A stretch of 64,000 bases of DNA from Serratia sp. DD3 (GTDB lineage Bacteria; Pseudomonadota; Gammaproteobacteria; Enterobacterales; Enterobacteriaceae), in the NCBI RefSeq assembly GCF_000496755.2, contig NZ_AYKS02000071.1, positions 124,001-188,000 of the forward strand, given 5' to 3'. Positions 54,291 to 64,000 of this stretch are shown one piece after another. Position numbers and translations under genes: made by a program. The notes beneath the pieces were generated by a model that saw nothing but the letters and a program-made list of their open reading frames with translations, did not search any database and was not told the origin of the DNA. Each line of letters opens with the position of its first letter. The first letter of the stretch is position 1.

Positions 54291-54572
54291 AGATGCAAGA
54301 AACCCCGATAGATAAAAACGTAAATACCGTCATTTTACGCCATAAACGTGAAAGAGTAATCCCCGTTTACTGTAAGTGATTACCCCTGAAATCAACCTTT
54401 CATCTGCAAAGCGTTACAACATAGCCAAGCAGAAGCGTAATCTCCCCGTTTGTAACCAAGAGTCTAACCCTACTACTTGGCACCGGGTTCCAATGAATAT
54501 GGTGATTCATCGCATTGGCTTTAACTTTGGTACGCCGAACACCGATACCGTCCAAAATTACTAGCTTCAATC

Positions 54573-55208
54573 TTACAACTGACGCTGTTCCAAGCTGGTA
54601 TAAATCGTTTTGATTTCACTTTTTAAGCTCTCGCCACGGTACACCATCGACGTATCGTACCGTTGATACTTCTCCTCTCGCGCGGCGCTGAACCAGTTAA
54701 ACGACCCGACACACAATAGCCCCTCGTCCCCTATAATAATTTTACTGTGAACACGATTGACCAGCTTCGTCGCGATGCCTATCTCGTTCAGTTTTTCCAG
54801 CGCAGCGTGAAGACGCTGCTGCTTCTCTTTGCGCTTTTCGTAATCGGCGTGTTCAGTATTGTAATTCTTGTCCGTAACCACGGTGATATCAATGCCGCGC
54901 GAGCGCGCTTGGATCATCGACGTCAGAAAGCCTGTTTGTTCCAGCTTTTGCCAGGTCAACCAAGGAGAGACGATGGTAATGTTCTTCCCAATAGTGCCGA
55001 AGGTCTGGTTCAGAAACGCATCATGCTGTGCTACACCGTGCAGTGTCGAGATTTGTGTCTGTGCCCCGCTTAAATCTTTACGTTCCTGATACTCAAAGTG
55101 CAATGCGTTGTTGTCTGAAGCAAACAGGTATTTTGCCAACAATCCTCGCGGCGAAGAGCCGGGTTGGATCTCAAACAGATCCATATCGCCGAAGACCAGT
55201 GTAAGCAT
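54573..55208 (-). pseudogene. C-terminal PLD-domain fragment, start codon supplied by the IS66 end
   Basis: A 211-codon frame with one phospholipase D HKD-type motif ([19 protein letters not shown]). Such a single PLD domain often forms the C-terminus of large ATPase/helicase proteins of defence islands. The first three codons, ATG CTT AC, are the inverted repeat of the IS66-family element; the original gene upstream is missing, and the sequence beyond the IS is unrelated. The remaining protein could still be made from the IS-derived ATG, but no ribosome-binding site was seen. Confidence 0.7.
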
Positions 55209-55261
55209 CCGGTGGTCTCACCTTGCGTAAATAACCTTATTGGTTATTCTGTTCGTACTAA

Positions 55262-56782
55262 TTAGGCGAAGGTGTTTTTTGCGAAGGGTAGCAGCTCGTC
55301 CAGTTGGCTATTTTTCCATGTCGGTATATGAGTAAGAACGAAGCTCAACCAGGTAAAGGGTTCTATACCATTGAGTTTGGCGGTTTGTAGCAGACTCATG
55401 ATACCGGCCATGCGCTGCCCGGCCAGCAGTGAACCTGCAAAGAGCCAATTTTTTCTACCCAATGCCACAGGACGGATGCAGTTTTCAATATGGTTGTTGT
55501 CAATGGGGATCGCGCCATCATCCAGATAACAGAGCAAGGCTGGCCAGCGTTTCAAGGCATGCAGGATAGCTTTGTGGATCCCCGAGTTACCAGGAACTTG
55601 ATGTTGTTGTGCTAATAACAGGGCATGCAGCGTAGCCAGATGCGGTTTGGCATAACGGTTTCGCCATCGTTGCCGATTTTGGGTTGTTCGCGTTTTTATC
55701 AACCGCTCTAACTTGTACAACTCGCGGATGCCGTCCAGTACGCGTTTGGCCAGTGGGTGATGGTTAACTTTGTATTGCTCAAAGAACTTACGTCTGACGT
55801 GGGCAAGGCACCCGGCTTCTTTTATTGCGCCAGAAGCAAAGAGTGATTTATAGCCAGCATAGTCATCAACAACCAACGTACCGGTAAAACCGGTCAAAAA
55901 AGTCTGTGCATAGCCCCCATTGCGTCCAGGTTGGCAATCAAACATCACCATACGCTGCTCTGCCGCTGCCGGAGAAGCATACGCCCAGAGATAACCACGC
56001 TGTGTGGTGCCTTTTTTACCTGCCAGCAGGGTGAGTGGCGTTTCATCAGCGTGCAATACCTTCTGCTCACAGAGTAACGCATGCAACCGTTCGACAAGGG
56101 GTTTGAGTGCAACACCCACTTTACCCATCCAGTCAGACAATGTACTGATTGGTAGTGTTATTCCATCGCGAGCGAAGATTTGGCTTTGCCGATACAGCGG
56201 AAGATGGTCAACACATTTATTGATGGTGATATGTGCCAATAAACCGGGGGCAGCCTGACCTTTATCAATCACCTGCGCCGGTAACTCGGCACTGTGTACC
56301 GTCTGGCAGCACGGGCAACTGTATTGTGGACGCACCGTTTTTCTGACAATAAATTGTGCCGGAATATAATCCAGTGTCTCGTTGATTTCATCACGGAGAA
56401 AACGCAGTGGATCACCGCACTGTGGGCAGTTTGCGCTCTCCGGCTCTAGCCTGATTTCTTCACGTGGCAAGTGAGCGGGTAATGCCTGGCGCTTGGGTTT
56501 ATTTACCGTAGCCAGTGGTGCTGCGGGCAAGGTTTTTTCCAGTTCAGCTTCCAGCGCACTAATATCAGTTTCACTGTCCTCATCCAACAGGCTGAGCTGA
56601 GCGGGTGAGAAGTTTTCTGCCTTGCGTCCAAACCGGGCTTGACGTGCCTGAGCCAGCAACTCAGCCAGACGAGTATTCTCACGCTGGAGTTTTATCACCA
56701 GCGTGCGTAATTGGTCATTAGTCAGGTCGGACGGCAATGTCATCATGGCAATCATATTACCACATTGATTAAATATCATCAT
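55262..56782 (-). CDS. tnpC: IS66 transposase TnpC
   Basis: A DDE-type transposase of 506 codons. It has a leucine-zipper-like N-terminus (TLVIKLQRENTRLAELLAQA), a CPQCGD and CPCCQT zinc-binding region (about residues 117-150), the IS66 core with catalytic Asp in LHADETPL and VVDDYAGYK, and a C-terminal HIENCIRPVALGRKNW with the final Glu. The true start is probably the Met of MTLPSDLTNDQ, a few codons in. The gene is intact, so the element may be active. Confidence 0.93.
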   Translation of the reverse strand: MMIFNQCGNMIAMMTLPSDLTNDQLRTLVIKLQRENTRLAELLAQARQARFGRKAENFSPAQLSLLDEDSETDISALEAELEKTLPAAPLATVNKPKRQALPAHLPREEIRLEPESANCPQCGDPLRFLRDEINETLDYIPAQFIVRKTVRPQYSCPCCQTVHSAELPAQVIDKGQAAPGLLAHITINKCVDHLPLYRQSQIFARDGITLPISTLSDWMGKVGVALKPLVERLHALLCEQKVLHADETPLTLLAGKKGTTQRGYLWAYASPAAAEQRMVMFDCQPGRNGGYAQTFLTGFTGTLVVDDYAGYKSLFASGAIKEAGCLAHVRRKFFEQYKVNHHPLAKRVLDGIRELYKLERLIKTRTTQNRQRWRNRYAKPHLATLHALLLAQQHQVPGNSGIHKAILHALKRWPALLCYLDDGAIPIDNNHIENCIRPVALGRKNWLFAGSLLAGQRMAGIMSLLQTAKLNGIEPFTWLSFVLTHIPTWKNSQLDELLPFAKNTFA

Positions 56783-56809
56783 TTAAATCAAATGATTATG
56801 TGGTTATTT

Positions 56810-57145
56810 TTATTGCCACTTCGTCAAAATTTGGCCTTCGACCTGTTGCCAGTCAATGCCTTTTATCAACCACGAAAATTGCTCGGTGGTCAGTGTCCAG
56901 GTGGTGTCACCTTCTCGAGGCCAGACAAAATGACCGCGATGTAATCGACGTACCGCCAACCAGACCCCGTGCTTATCCCAGCGCAACAACTTGATGCGAG
57001 TGCGTGCTTTATTACAGAAAATAAACGCGGCTTCACTTTGCCAGGTCTGACCGAGATGTTCGGCAACATATTGGGTTAACTTATCCACCCCACACCGCAT
57101 ATCTACGGGCTGGCGAGCAATCCAGACGTGTTCAGGGATCAACAT
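56810..57145 (-). CDS. tnpB: IS66 accessory protein TnpB
   Basis: The 111-residue Orf2 protein of IS66 elements, with the typical RQPVDMRCGVDKL near the N-terminus and LLRWDKHGVWLAVRRLHRG in the middle. It is required for transposition of IS66-type elements, though its exact function is unknown. It overlaps tnpA by 7 nt and precedes tnpC by 27 nt. Confidence 0.93.
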   Translation of the reverse strand: MLIPEHVWIARQPVDMRCGVDKLTQYVAEHLGQTWQSEAAFIFCNKARTRIKLLRWDKHGVWLAVRRLHRGHFVWPREGDTTWTLTTEQFSWLIKGIDWQQVEGQILTKWQ

Positions 57146-57420
57146 GTCTGGAGTGCCTGAAGAACTTGGGGCAACTGGTGCAGTTGGCAGGAAATAGATA
57201 ACCCGCCAGGTGTATTAACCGAGATGATGCCCGATGACGCTTTCACGGTTGTGGGAATAAAAGGAGTCACCGGGCTTTTAACCGCTTTATCAGCCTGCAT
57301 TTTCCAATAATGAAAAGTGGCTAACTTCACGCTATTTTCACGGCAGTAAGCGGATTGGGAGAGTCCACTGTTTCTCCAGTTATCAAGATGCTGCTGTTTT
57401 TCCTCTTTACTGTATTGCAT
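57139..57420 (-). CDS. tnpA: IS66 accessory protein TnpA
   Basis: A 93-residue DNA-binding Orf1 protein with the helix-turn-helix WRNSGLSQSAYCRENSVKLA near the N-terminus. It is the first gene of the tnpABC operon and overlaps tnpB by 7 nt. Confidence 0.9.
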   Translation of the reverse strand: MQYSKEEKQQHLDNWRNSGLSQSAYCRENSVKLATFHYWKMQADKAVKSPVTPFIPTTVKASSGIISVNTPGGLSISCQLHQLPQVLQALQTC

Positions 57421-57501
57421 GGTCTATTCTCAGGCTTGTTATTCAATATCGAGAATAATGAAAGGAGTTATTAGCTGCAGCAAGGTGAGTTGCCCGGATG
57501 T

Positions 57502-57813
57502 TTACTTGAAAACGATGGCTTCACCATTTCCTTTGAAAAACATAAACCATGACATCAGTGGTGAAACTTTTTCGAAAACAACAGTACCTTCACTAAAGCG
57601 GAACTTTTTCTTTCCCTGCGAAAGCATTTCTGGCGTGACTTTAAGTTTCATCCAAAACATGACAATGCATATCCCAATGGTGGTACCAATAACACCAATA
57701 AGGGGTATACCACGACCGGTAAAGATAGCGGAGAGGAAAAAACCGCAAAAAACACCTAAAGCGGTCATCCATACGATTTTTTTACTCATTGAAAAAACAC
57801 GTTCATTTGTCAT
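57502..57813 (-). CDS. Small membrane protein, 3' end at the IS66 junction
   Basis: A 103-codon protein with two predicted transmembrane segments (about residues 12-30 and 36-54) and a hydrophilic C-terminal part. AAGG lies 6 nt before the ATG at 57813. The stop TAA (57502-57504) lies inside the IS inverted repeat, so the original C-terminus was probably longer and the gene is truncated by the insertion. I do not recognise the family; it could be a DUF-type immunity or envelope protein. Confidence 0.5.
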   Translation of the reverse strand: MTNERVFSMSKKIVWMTALGVFCGFFLSAIFTGRGIPLIGVIGTTIGICIVMFWMKLKVTPEMLSQGKKKFRFSEGTVVFEKVSPLMSWFMFFKGNGEAIVFK

Positions 57814-58422
57814 TGTTTACCTTAATTCCATATAAAGTTGACGGTTGTTCACTTGGGGCTCAATAAGCCAAGCGAAGAATACTTGAAGAATAGTTTCATT
57901 ATCAAGGCAGGGATACAGAAAGACACCCTGTACAAAGGATTAGGATGAGGTGTAAATTGTTTGTTATTTCAGCAGAGTATCAAAAAAACAATGATAGCTG
58001 GCCTAACCGGTCGATTTCGATAACGTTCTGAAAACACTTCAGGATGGTTACGCCTTAACGGGAAAAGATGCCATGGTTAACTTCGTTAATCAATTAGTTG
58101 AAATATTAACCATTAATCATGTGGCAACAAAATCTCAGGGTGATAGTTGATGTTGGCCTGGCAACAATTTGCGGTTCATTCTTTCAAGCGTTTGTTGGCA
58201 ACAGTAACCAATAGTTTGAAGGGCACCGTTTTACGATAGGCGGGATAACCTTCCCGGTTGTTATTCAAGTCGCACCAGTCTGCAATCTGAATGGCCTAAC
58301 CTATGATATTGATCATTACCGAACTTAATGATTATGACTCAATCTGACTATTAATGACCTGTCTCAATATTTTATCCAGATCGGTTCCGCATAATGAAAT
58401 AAGCAATGTTGAGGGTGGAACC
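57814..58422. other. Gap upstream of pepT
   Basis: Contains the pepT promoter region and, at about 58017-58151, a frame reading DGYALTGKDAMVNFVNQLVE with a stop but no start, perhaps a scrap of an older gene. Nothing else is supported. Confidence 0.3.
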
Positions 58423-59655
58423 ATGGATAAATTACTTGATCGATTTTTTAGTTATGTCTCTTTTGATACGCAGGCTAAAGCGAATGTAAAAAATGTACCC
58501 AGTACCGATGGGCAGTTGAAATTGGCGCGGGCCTTGCAACAGGAGATGATTGCGCTCGGTTTTGAGCAGGTATCCCTTAGTGAGCATGGCTGTGTGATGG
58601 GAACATTGCCTTCTAATGTGGCCTGGTCGGTTCCGACCATCGGATTTATTTCTCATCTTGATACCGCCCCGGATTTTTCTGGCCGTAATGTGGCTCCACA
58701 GATTGTGGAAAACTACCGTGGTGGCGATATTGCTCTGGGGATCGGCGATGAAGTGCTGTCGCCAGTGATGTTCCCAATCCTGCATCAAATGTTGGGGCAA
58801 ACACTGATCACCACCGACGGTAAAACCTTGCTGGGTGCCGATGATAAAGCGGGCATTGCTGAGATCCTGACGGCCATGGTGCGCTTGACGCTGCGGAAAA
58901 TTCCCCATGGTGATATTCGTATCGCCTTCACCCCGGATGAAGAAGTGGGTAAGGGAGCGCGTTTCTTCGATGTCGAGGCGTTTAATGCCGAATGGGCGTA
59001 TACCGTTGATGGCGGTGGGGTGGGTGAGTTGGAGTGTGAAAACTTCAATGCGGCATCGGTGACGGTGAAAATTGTTGGTAATAATGTTCACCCGGGAACC
59101 GCCAAAGGGGTGATGGTCAACGCGTTATCATTGGCAAGCCGCATTCATCAAGCCTTACCTGCGGATGAAGCACCAGAAAATACCGAAGGTTACCAAGGGT
59201 TCTACCATCTCTCTGCCATTAAGGGGAATGTAGAGCGTGCCGAGATGCACTACCTGTTACGTGATTTTGAGCGTGAAGGCTTTGAGGCACGCAAGCGCAA
59301 GATGATAGAGGTGGCGCAGCAGGTGGGTAGAGGGTTACCACGGGATTGTTATATTGAAGTGGCCATTGAGGACAGTTATTACAACATGCGTGAGCAGGTG
59401 GCTGAGCATCCTCATATTATTGCGTTGGCGCAACAGGCCATGCGTGATTGCGATATCGAGCCGGTGATAAAGCCGATTCGTGGCGGCACCGATGGTGCCC
59501 AATTGTCATTTAAAGGTTTACCTTGCCCGAACCTGTTTACTGGGGGGTATAACTTCCACGGCAAACATGAGTTTATCACGCTGGAAGGGATGGAGAAGGC
59601 GGTAGCGGTGATTATGCGTATCGCGTCGCTGACCGCCGACCGCGCCAAAAAATAG
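58423..59655 (+). CDS. pepT: Peptidase T (tripeptidase)
   Basis: A cytoplasmic zinc aminotripeptidase of the M20B family, 410 residues. Metal and catalytic motifs are [14 protein letters not shown] (His/Asp), [21 protein letters not shown] (catalytic Glu pair), [10 protein letters not shown] and the final [16 protein letters not shown] lies before the ATG at 58423; the open frame extends 23 codons further without homology. It is convergent with roxA, the normal enterobacterial arrangement. pepT is FNR-controlled in Salmonella; no box was identified here. Confidence 0.97.
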   Translation: MDKLLDRFFSYVSFDTQAKANVKNVPSTDGQLKLARALQQEMIALGFEQVSLSEHGCVMGTLPSNVAWSVPTIGFISHLDTAPDFSGRNVAPQIVENYRGGDIALGIGDEVLSPVMFPILHQMLGQTLITTDGKTLLGADDKAGIAEILTAMVRLTLRKIPHGDIRIAFTPDEEVGKGARFFDVEAFNAEWAYTVDGGGVGELECENFNAASVTVKIVGNNVHPGTAKGVMVNALSLASRIHQALPADEAPENTEGYQGFYHLSAIKGNVERAEMHYLLRDFEREGFEARKRKMIEVAQQVGRGLPRDCYIEVAIEDSYYNMREQVAEHPHIIALAQQAMRDCDIEPVIKPIRGGTDGAQLSFKGLPCPNLFTGGYNFHGKHEFITLEGMEKAVAVIMRIASLTADRAKK

Positions 59656-59712
59656 CCGCTGACAGATAGGGGGCAGTGATTGCCCCACTATCGGGTGCGC
59701 GCCCATCAAGGT

Positions 59713-60834
59713 TCAGTCGTTAAAATACCAGTAACCACTGTTGATCAGCGCTGTCAGCAAGGAGAGGAAAGCCGGGTCGTTCAAGGCCTCTCCCAGCATG
59801 TCTGCATTAACCTCGAAGTGTTGGCAAAGTGCGTCGGCAGCTTGCAGATGCTCCGTACTGATTAGCTCACCATTAACGAAACATTGCTCACCAATCCGCA
59901 GTACCCGCAGCCCCCCCAAGCGCTGCAAACATTCCCCTTGTTGCAACAGGTCATAAATTTCCCCCGCCTGATAAGGGGGCTCTGGCGGTGCAATATCCAA
60001 TTCATGGCGTGATTGAGAAATAAACTCCCCCAGCCAGCTTTGGAAATGTTCAGGTTGTTGAACCAGTTCCAATACCATTTGATGCAGTATCGCCGCTTCC
60101 TGTGGCAAAACTTCAGCCGGGTGCTCACGTAGTGCGATGTCCGGGTCGCTATAGCGTTGGTGACCTAACTCTTGGGCCAAAACATAGTCTGCATAGCCAT
60201 TGAGCAGTTCACGGCCATTGGGTGCCCGCAGCCCTACCGAGTAATTCAGGGAGTTTTCCAGTGAATAACCTTCATGGGGAAAGCCGGGTGGAATATAAAG
60301 AATATCCCCTGGTTCCATTTCGCTATCAATAATGGCGTCAAAGGGGGCAACCTGTAGCAAATCAGGGTGCGGGCAAAACTGTTTCATCAATACTTTTTCG
60401 CCAACACGCCAGCGGCGGCTGCCTGTACCTTGAATAATAAACACGTCATATTGGTCAAGATGTGGCCCAACGCCGCCTCCCGGTACCGAAAAGGAGATCA
60501 TCAGATCATCTATCCGCCAGTCGGGGAGTTTCCGGAATGGCCGCATCAAGGCACTGGAAGGGGCATGCCAGTGATCAACGGCCTGCACCAGCAGCGACCA
60601 GTTATTCTCATCCAGATGGTCGTAGCTGACGAAGGGGCCATGAGCTACCTGCCAACGCCCTTCTTGGTGGCTGACCAAGCGGCTGTCCACTTCACTTTCC
60701 ATCGCCAACCCGGCCAATTCATCGGGGGAGATCGGGTCGATAAAATTTTTAAAGCCATGCTTGATAATAACGGGTCGTTTTTGCCAATAGCGTTGCAAAA
60801 AATCGTTCCAGTCCAAATCCAAGTGGTATTCCAT
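59713..60834 (-). CDS. roxA: 50S ribosomal protein uL16 arginine 3-hydroxylase RoxA
   Basis: A 2-oxoglutarate/Fe(II) dioxygenase of the JmjC class that hydroxylates Arg81 of ribosomal protein L16. The 373-residue protein equals E. coli YcfD in length; the iron triad His125, Asp127 (HLDQYD) and His187 (FPHEGY) is intact, followed by the dimerisation and winged-helix C-terminal domains. In relatives phoQ-phoP lies beyond its 5' end, but here a GNAT gene follows after a 254-nt gap without other features. Confidence 0.95.
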   Translation of the reverse strand: MEYHLDLDWNDFLQRYWQKRPVIIKHGFKNFIDPISPDELAGLAMESEVDSRLVSHQEGRWQVAHGPFVSYDHLDENNWSLLVQAVDHWHAPSSALMRPFRKLPDWRIDDLMISFSVPGGGVGPHLDQYDVFIIQGTGSRRWRVGEKVLMKQFCPHPDLLQVAPFDAIIDSEMEPGDILYIPPGFPHEGYSLENSLNYSVGLRAPNGRELLNGYADYVLAQELGHQRYSDPDIALREHPAEVLPQEAAILHQMVLELVQQPEHFQSWLGEFISQSRHELDIAPPEPPYQAGEIYDLLQQGECLQRLGGLRVLRIGEQCFVNGELISTEHLQAADALCQHFEVNADMLGEALNDPAFLSLLTALINSGYWYFND

Positions 60835-61088
60835 AGTGTTATTCCAGGATAGAAGGGGGCCTAAAGCCGGCAGTTATTCAAGCTGCTGGGGCGTGCGACG
60901 GTATCAGAGAAGTTTACTCGAGTTACCGGCAGTCAGCCAATGGTGAGGCCACAATAGCTGAATTTAATCATAGTGGTGGCGGCCATGCTGGCGGGCAAAA
61001 GTCACCACCATGCAGGTATAGGCTAGATGACCAAGGTGGCGTATTCTGTTGGCATCGTTCAGGCTGGTTTTTATAGCGGTATCAATTT

Positions 61089-61796
61089 ATGCGAATCAAT
61101 CAATATGGTCAGCCGGTGGGTGATCCATTGCCGCAATGGCAAGCTTGTGCCAGACCAAACAACGTGGTGCTCAAGGGGCGGTTTTGCCACCTGGCATCGT
61201 TAGACTGCCAACGGGATTACTCTGCATTGTTTGCTGCCTATCAGCAGGCGCCAGATGGCTGTGACTGGACTTATTTATCAAGAGAGCGACCAGACACCCC
61301 TCAGCAGTTATTAGAACACTTGGAAAAACTGCAAGCTGACTCTTCACTGGTGAATTTAACGGTGTTTGATGTGGCAAGCCAACTGCCCGTAGGCACCGTG
61401 GCGTTTATGCGCATTGAAGAAAAAAGTGGCGTGCTGGAGATTGGCCATATCTGCTGGTCACCATTGATGCAACAGCGCGCTATTGCAACCGAAGCGATTT
61501 ACCTGATGTTGCGCCATACCTTCGATGAGTTGGGGTATCGCCGCTGTGAATGGAAATGCGACAGTTTGAATGCCCCTTCAAAACGTGCAGCCCAGCGTTT
61601 TGGTTTCAACTATGAGGGGCGGTTCCTTAAGGCAATTGTTACCAAGGGACGTAACCGGGATACCGACTGGTTTGCGTTAACGGATGACCGCTGGCCTGCA
61701 GTTCGCTCGGCCTTAGAACAGTGGCTGGATAGGCGCAATTTTGATGCCTCGGGCCAGCAGTTACAGCGGCTACAGGAGTTTATGCCACAGTTATAG
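61089..61796 (+). CDS. GNAT-family N-acetyltransferase
   Basis: A 235-residue acetyltransferase of the RimJ/RimL-like branch. The GNAT fold (about residues 26-205) includes the beta-4 strand IGHICWSPLMQQRAIATEAI, where the Q/R-x-x-A acetyl-CoA loop is found, and the EWKCDSLNAPSKRAAQRFGF helix typical of the family. The substrate is unknown; related proteins in this group acetylate amino groups on small molecules or protein N-termini. It lies alone in the place where phoPQ is found in relatives. Confidence 0.8.
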   Translation: MRINQYGQPVGDPLPQWQACARPNNVVLKGRFCHLASLDCQRDYSALFAAYQQAPDGCDWTYLSRERPDTPQQLLEHLEKLQADSSLVNLTVFDVASQLPVGTVAFMRIEEKSGVLEIGHICWSPLMQQRAIATEAIYLMLRHTFDELGYRRCEWKCDSLNAPSKRAAQRFGFNYEGRFLKAIVTKGRNRDTDWFALTDDRWPAVRSALEQWLDRRNFDASGQQLQRLQEFMPQL

Positions 61797-61982
61797 TGGG
61801 CCAGATTTTCCTATCGCTAGTACAAATAGCGAAAAAGAGAACAGAGCGCTCAGGCTTGGATAATCCCCACAGGGTGAACCGCCTAGGGTGGCTCGACCTG
61901 TGGGGGAACAGCATGCTCCGTTTCTGGTTGATTCACTTTAGTGGTTATCAACTCGTCACTTGAGCATGGTTTGCAGAAACAG

Positions 61983-63374
<1,392 letters not shown>

Positions 63375-64000
63375 TTAACAATGAGCAAGGATATCTTGTG
63401 CCTGCTTGAGCAGACGACTACGGGAAAACATTAATTGCAGGCGGCTACCGCCAACCTGTTGCCATAGCACAGCGGCACGGATACCGGCGAGCAGAATGGC
63501 ACGAACTTTGGCTTGAACCTGCGTGTTCTGCAGGATAGCGGGTGAACCAGCAACCTGGATACGCGGCCCGAGTGGGGCGATAACGTCAACATAAATACCT
63601 GCCAGCGAACTAACGATGGTATCCGATCCCAGTTCAAAGTGCGCTAATTGGCGCTCTAACTGACTTAACCGCTCGCCGAGGGTATTCATTGCTTCTTTGT
63701 TGGCGTTTAACTTGCGCTCCAGCACCATTAAGCTAAGCGTATAGCGTGTCAACTCGGCACCTAGCCCTTTATTATTGGCATTGAGCACAGCGATCAAGGT
63801 TTCCAGGCCCATCTTCAAGTTACGCTCCTCACCACCAAATACCGCCAGTGTGGAGGGGGGATCCATCTGCAACAGGCTGTTGAGCGAGGTATGGAACGCT
63901 TCGTTGTCCATTTGCCCGTCATGTGCCAATTGCTGTACCAAACGGGCTGATTGACTGACCCCGGCCATCGCCAGTGTAATGTCGTAATAATTCTTCGCCA
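63375..64000 (-). CDS. hflD: High-frequency lysogenization protein HflD (first base outside window)
   Basis: A peripheral inner-membrane protein that in E. coli modulates lambda CII and lysogeny; it lies between mnmA and purB. The protein starts (M)[20 protein letters not shown]; the A of its ATG is one base beyond the window. The family motifs [23 protein letters not shown] and [10 protein letters not shown] are present, and the length (about 208 residues) is close to the E. coli protein. The upstream mnmA is outside the window. Confidence 0.94.
   Translation of the reverse strand, partial: AKNYYDITLAMAGVSQSARLVQQLAHDGQMDNEAFHTSLNSLLQMDPPSTLAVFGGEERNLKMGLETLIAVLNANNKGLGAELTRYTLSLMVLERKLNANKEAMNTLGERLSQLERQLAHFELGSDTIVSSLAGIYVDVIAPLGPRIQVAGSPAILQNTQVQAKVRAILLAGIRAAVLWQQVGGSRLQLMFSRSRLLKQAQDILAHC

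Larger units (their letters stand above)
55201..57505 (-). mobile_element. Complete IS66-family element (2305 bp)
   Basis: Terminal inverted repeats of about 25 bp are visible: GTAAGCATCCGG..CTCACCTTG at the left and, inverted, GTAAACATCCGG..CTCACCTTG at the right, both ending in the family GTAA. Inside are tnpA, tnpB and tnpC on the minus strand, all intact. The flanking octamers (AGACCAGT at the left, TTGAAAAC at the right) differ, so no 8-bp target duplication remains; a deletion or recombination has removed DNA on at least one side. Confidence 0.9.

Noticed and set aside
54376..54564. 62-codon plus-strand frame between the TIR gene and the PLD fragment
   Set aside because: No homology recognised and no ribosome-binding site.

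Overview
The window reads as chromosome of a gammaproteobacterium of the order Enterobacterales, most likely Yersiniaceae (Yersinia/Serratia-like). The evidence is the gene order gpmM-envC, yibN-secB-gpsA-cysE, trmL-cpxAR/cpxP, pepT/roxA and purB-hflD, the high similarity of these proteins to enterobacterial families as I remember them, and degenerate ERIC-like repeats with TATAC...TTGAA ends. No rRNA or tRNA gene was recognised.

Region 1 (1-9.6 kb) is core genome: murein hydrolase activator EnvC and phosphoglycerate mutase GpmM on the minus strand; rhodanese YibN, chaperone SecB, GpsA and CysE on the plus strand; then TrmL, the CpxA/CpxR two-component system and, divergently, CpxP with a clear CpxR box between. 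grxC, usual between yibN and secB, is missing and a 17-bp tandem repeat sits there instead.

Region 2 (9.7-19.1 kb) carries a kynurenine-formamidase-like hydrolase and a complete 2-aminoethylphosphonate (AEP) module: an ABC importer (binding protein, ATPase, two-domain permease), a GntR regulator, and phnW-pbfA-phnX, which turn AEP and its hydroxylated form into phosphonoacetaldehyde, then acetaldehyde and phosphate. A shared palindrome TGGTYTATACCA precedes the three transcription units and is probably the regulator's operator.

Region 3 (19.1-23.6 kb) is AT-rich accessory DNA: two decayed toxin-antitoxin loci, a full-length anti-phage-type dCTP deaminase with a P-loop domain, a 58-codon small ORF and a 5-copy hexanucleotide repeat just upstream of it, a signal-peptide relic, then core gene yaiL.

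Region 4 (23.6-38.9 kb) holds a DASS-type anion transporter, the osmF-yehYXW ABC system and a 3118-residue autotransporter with about 615-residue internal repeats and a G8 tract in the coding strand.

Region 5 (38.9-58.3 kb) is a mosaic: a lipoprotein, RhuM with a broken second copy, a MazEF pair, a metal-handling cluster (NicO transporter, DUF2946 protein, OprC-like TonB receptor, PepSY protein, CobW GTPase, ZinT) with two Zur-like boxes and IS66 fragments at its edges, then island debris (IS630 fragment, DUF4942 gene with an amber codon, DUF5983, CbtA tail, YagK/YfjJ fragment), a TIR protein, a PLD-domain fragment and a complete IS66-family element whose ends supply a start codon on one side and a stop codon on the other.

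Region 6 (58.4-64 kb) is core again: pepT, roxA, a GNAT acetyltransferase, purB and hflD. phoPQ, which in relatives lies between roxA and purB, is not here.
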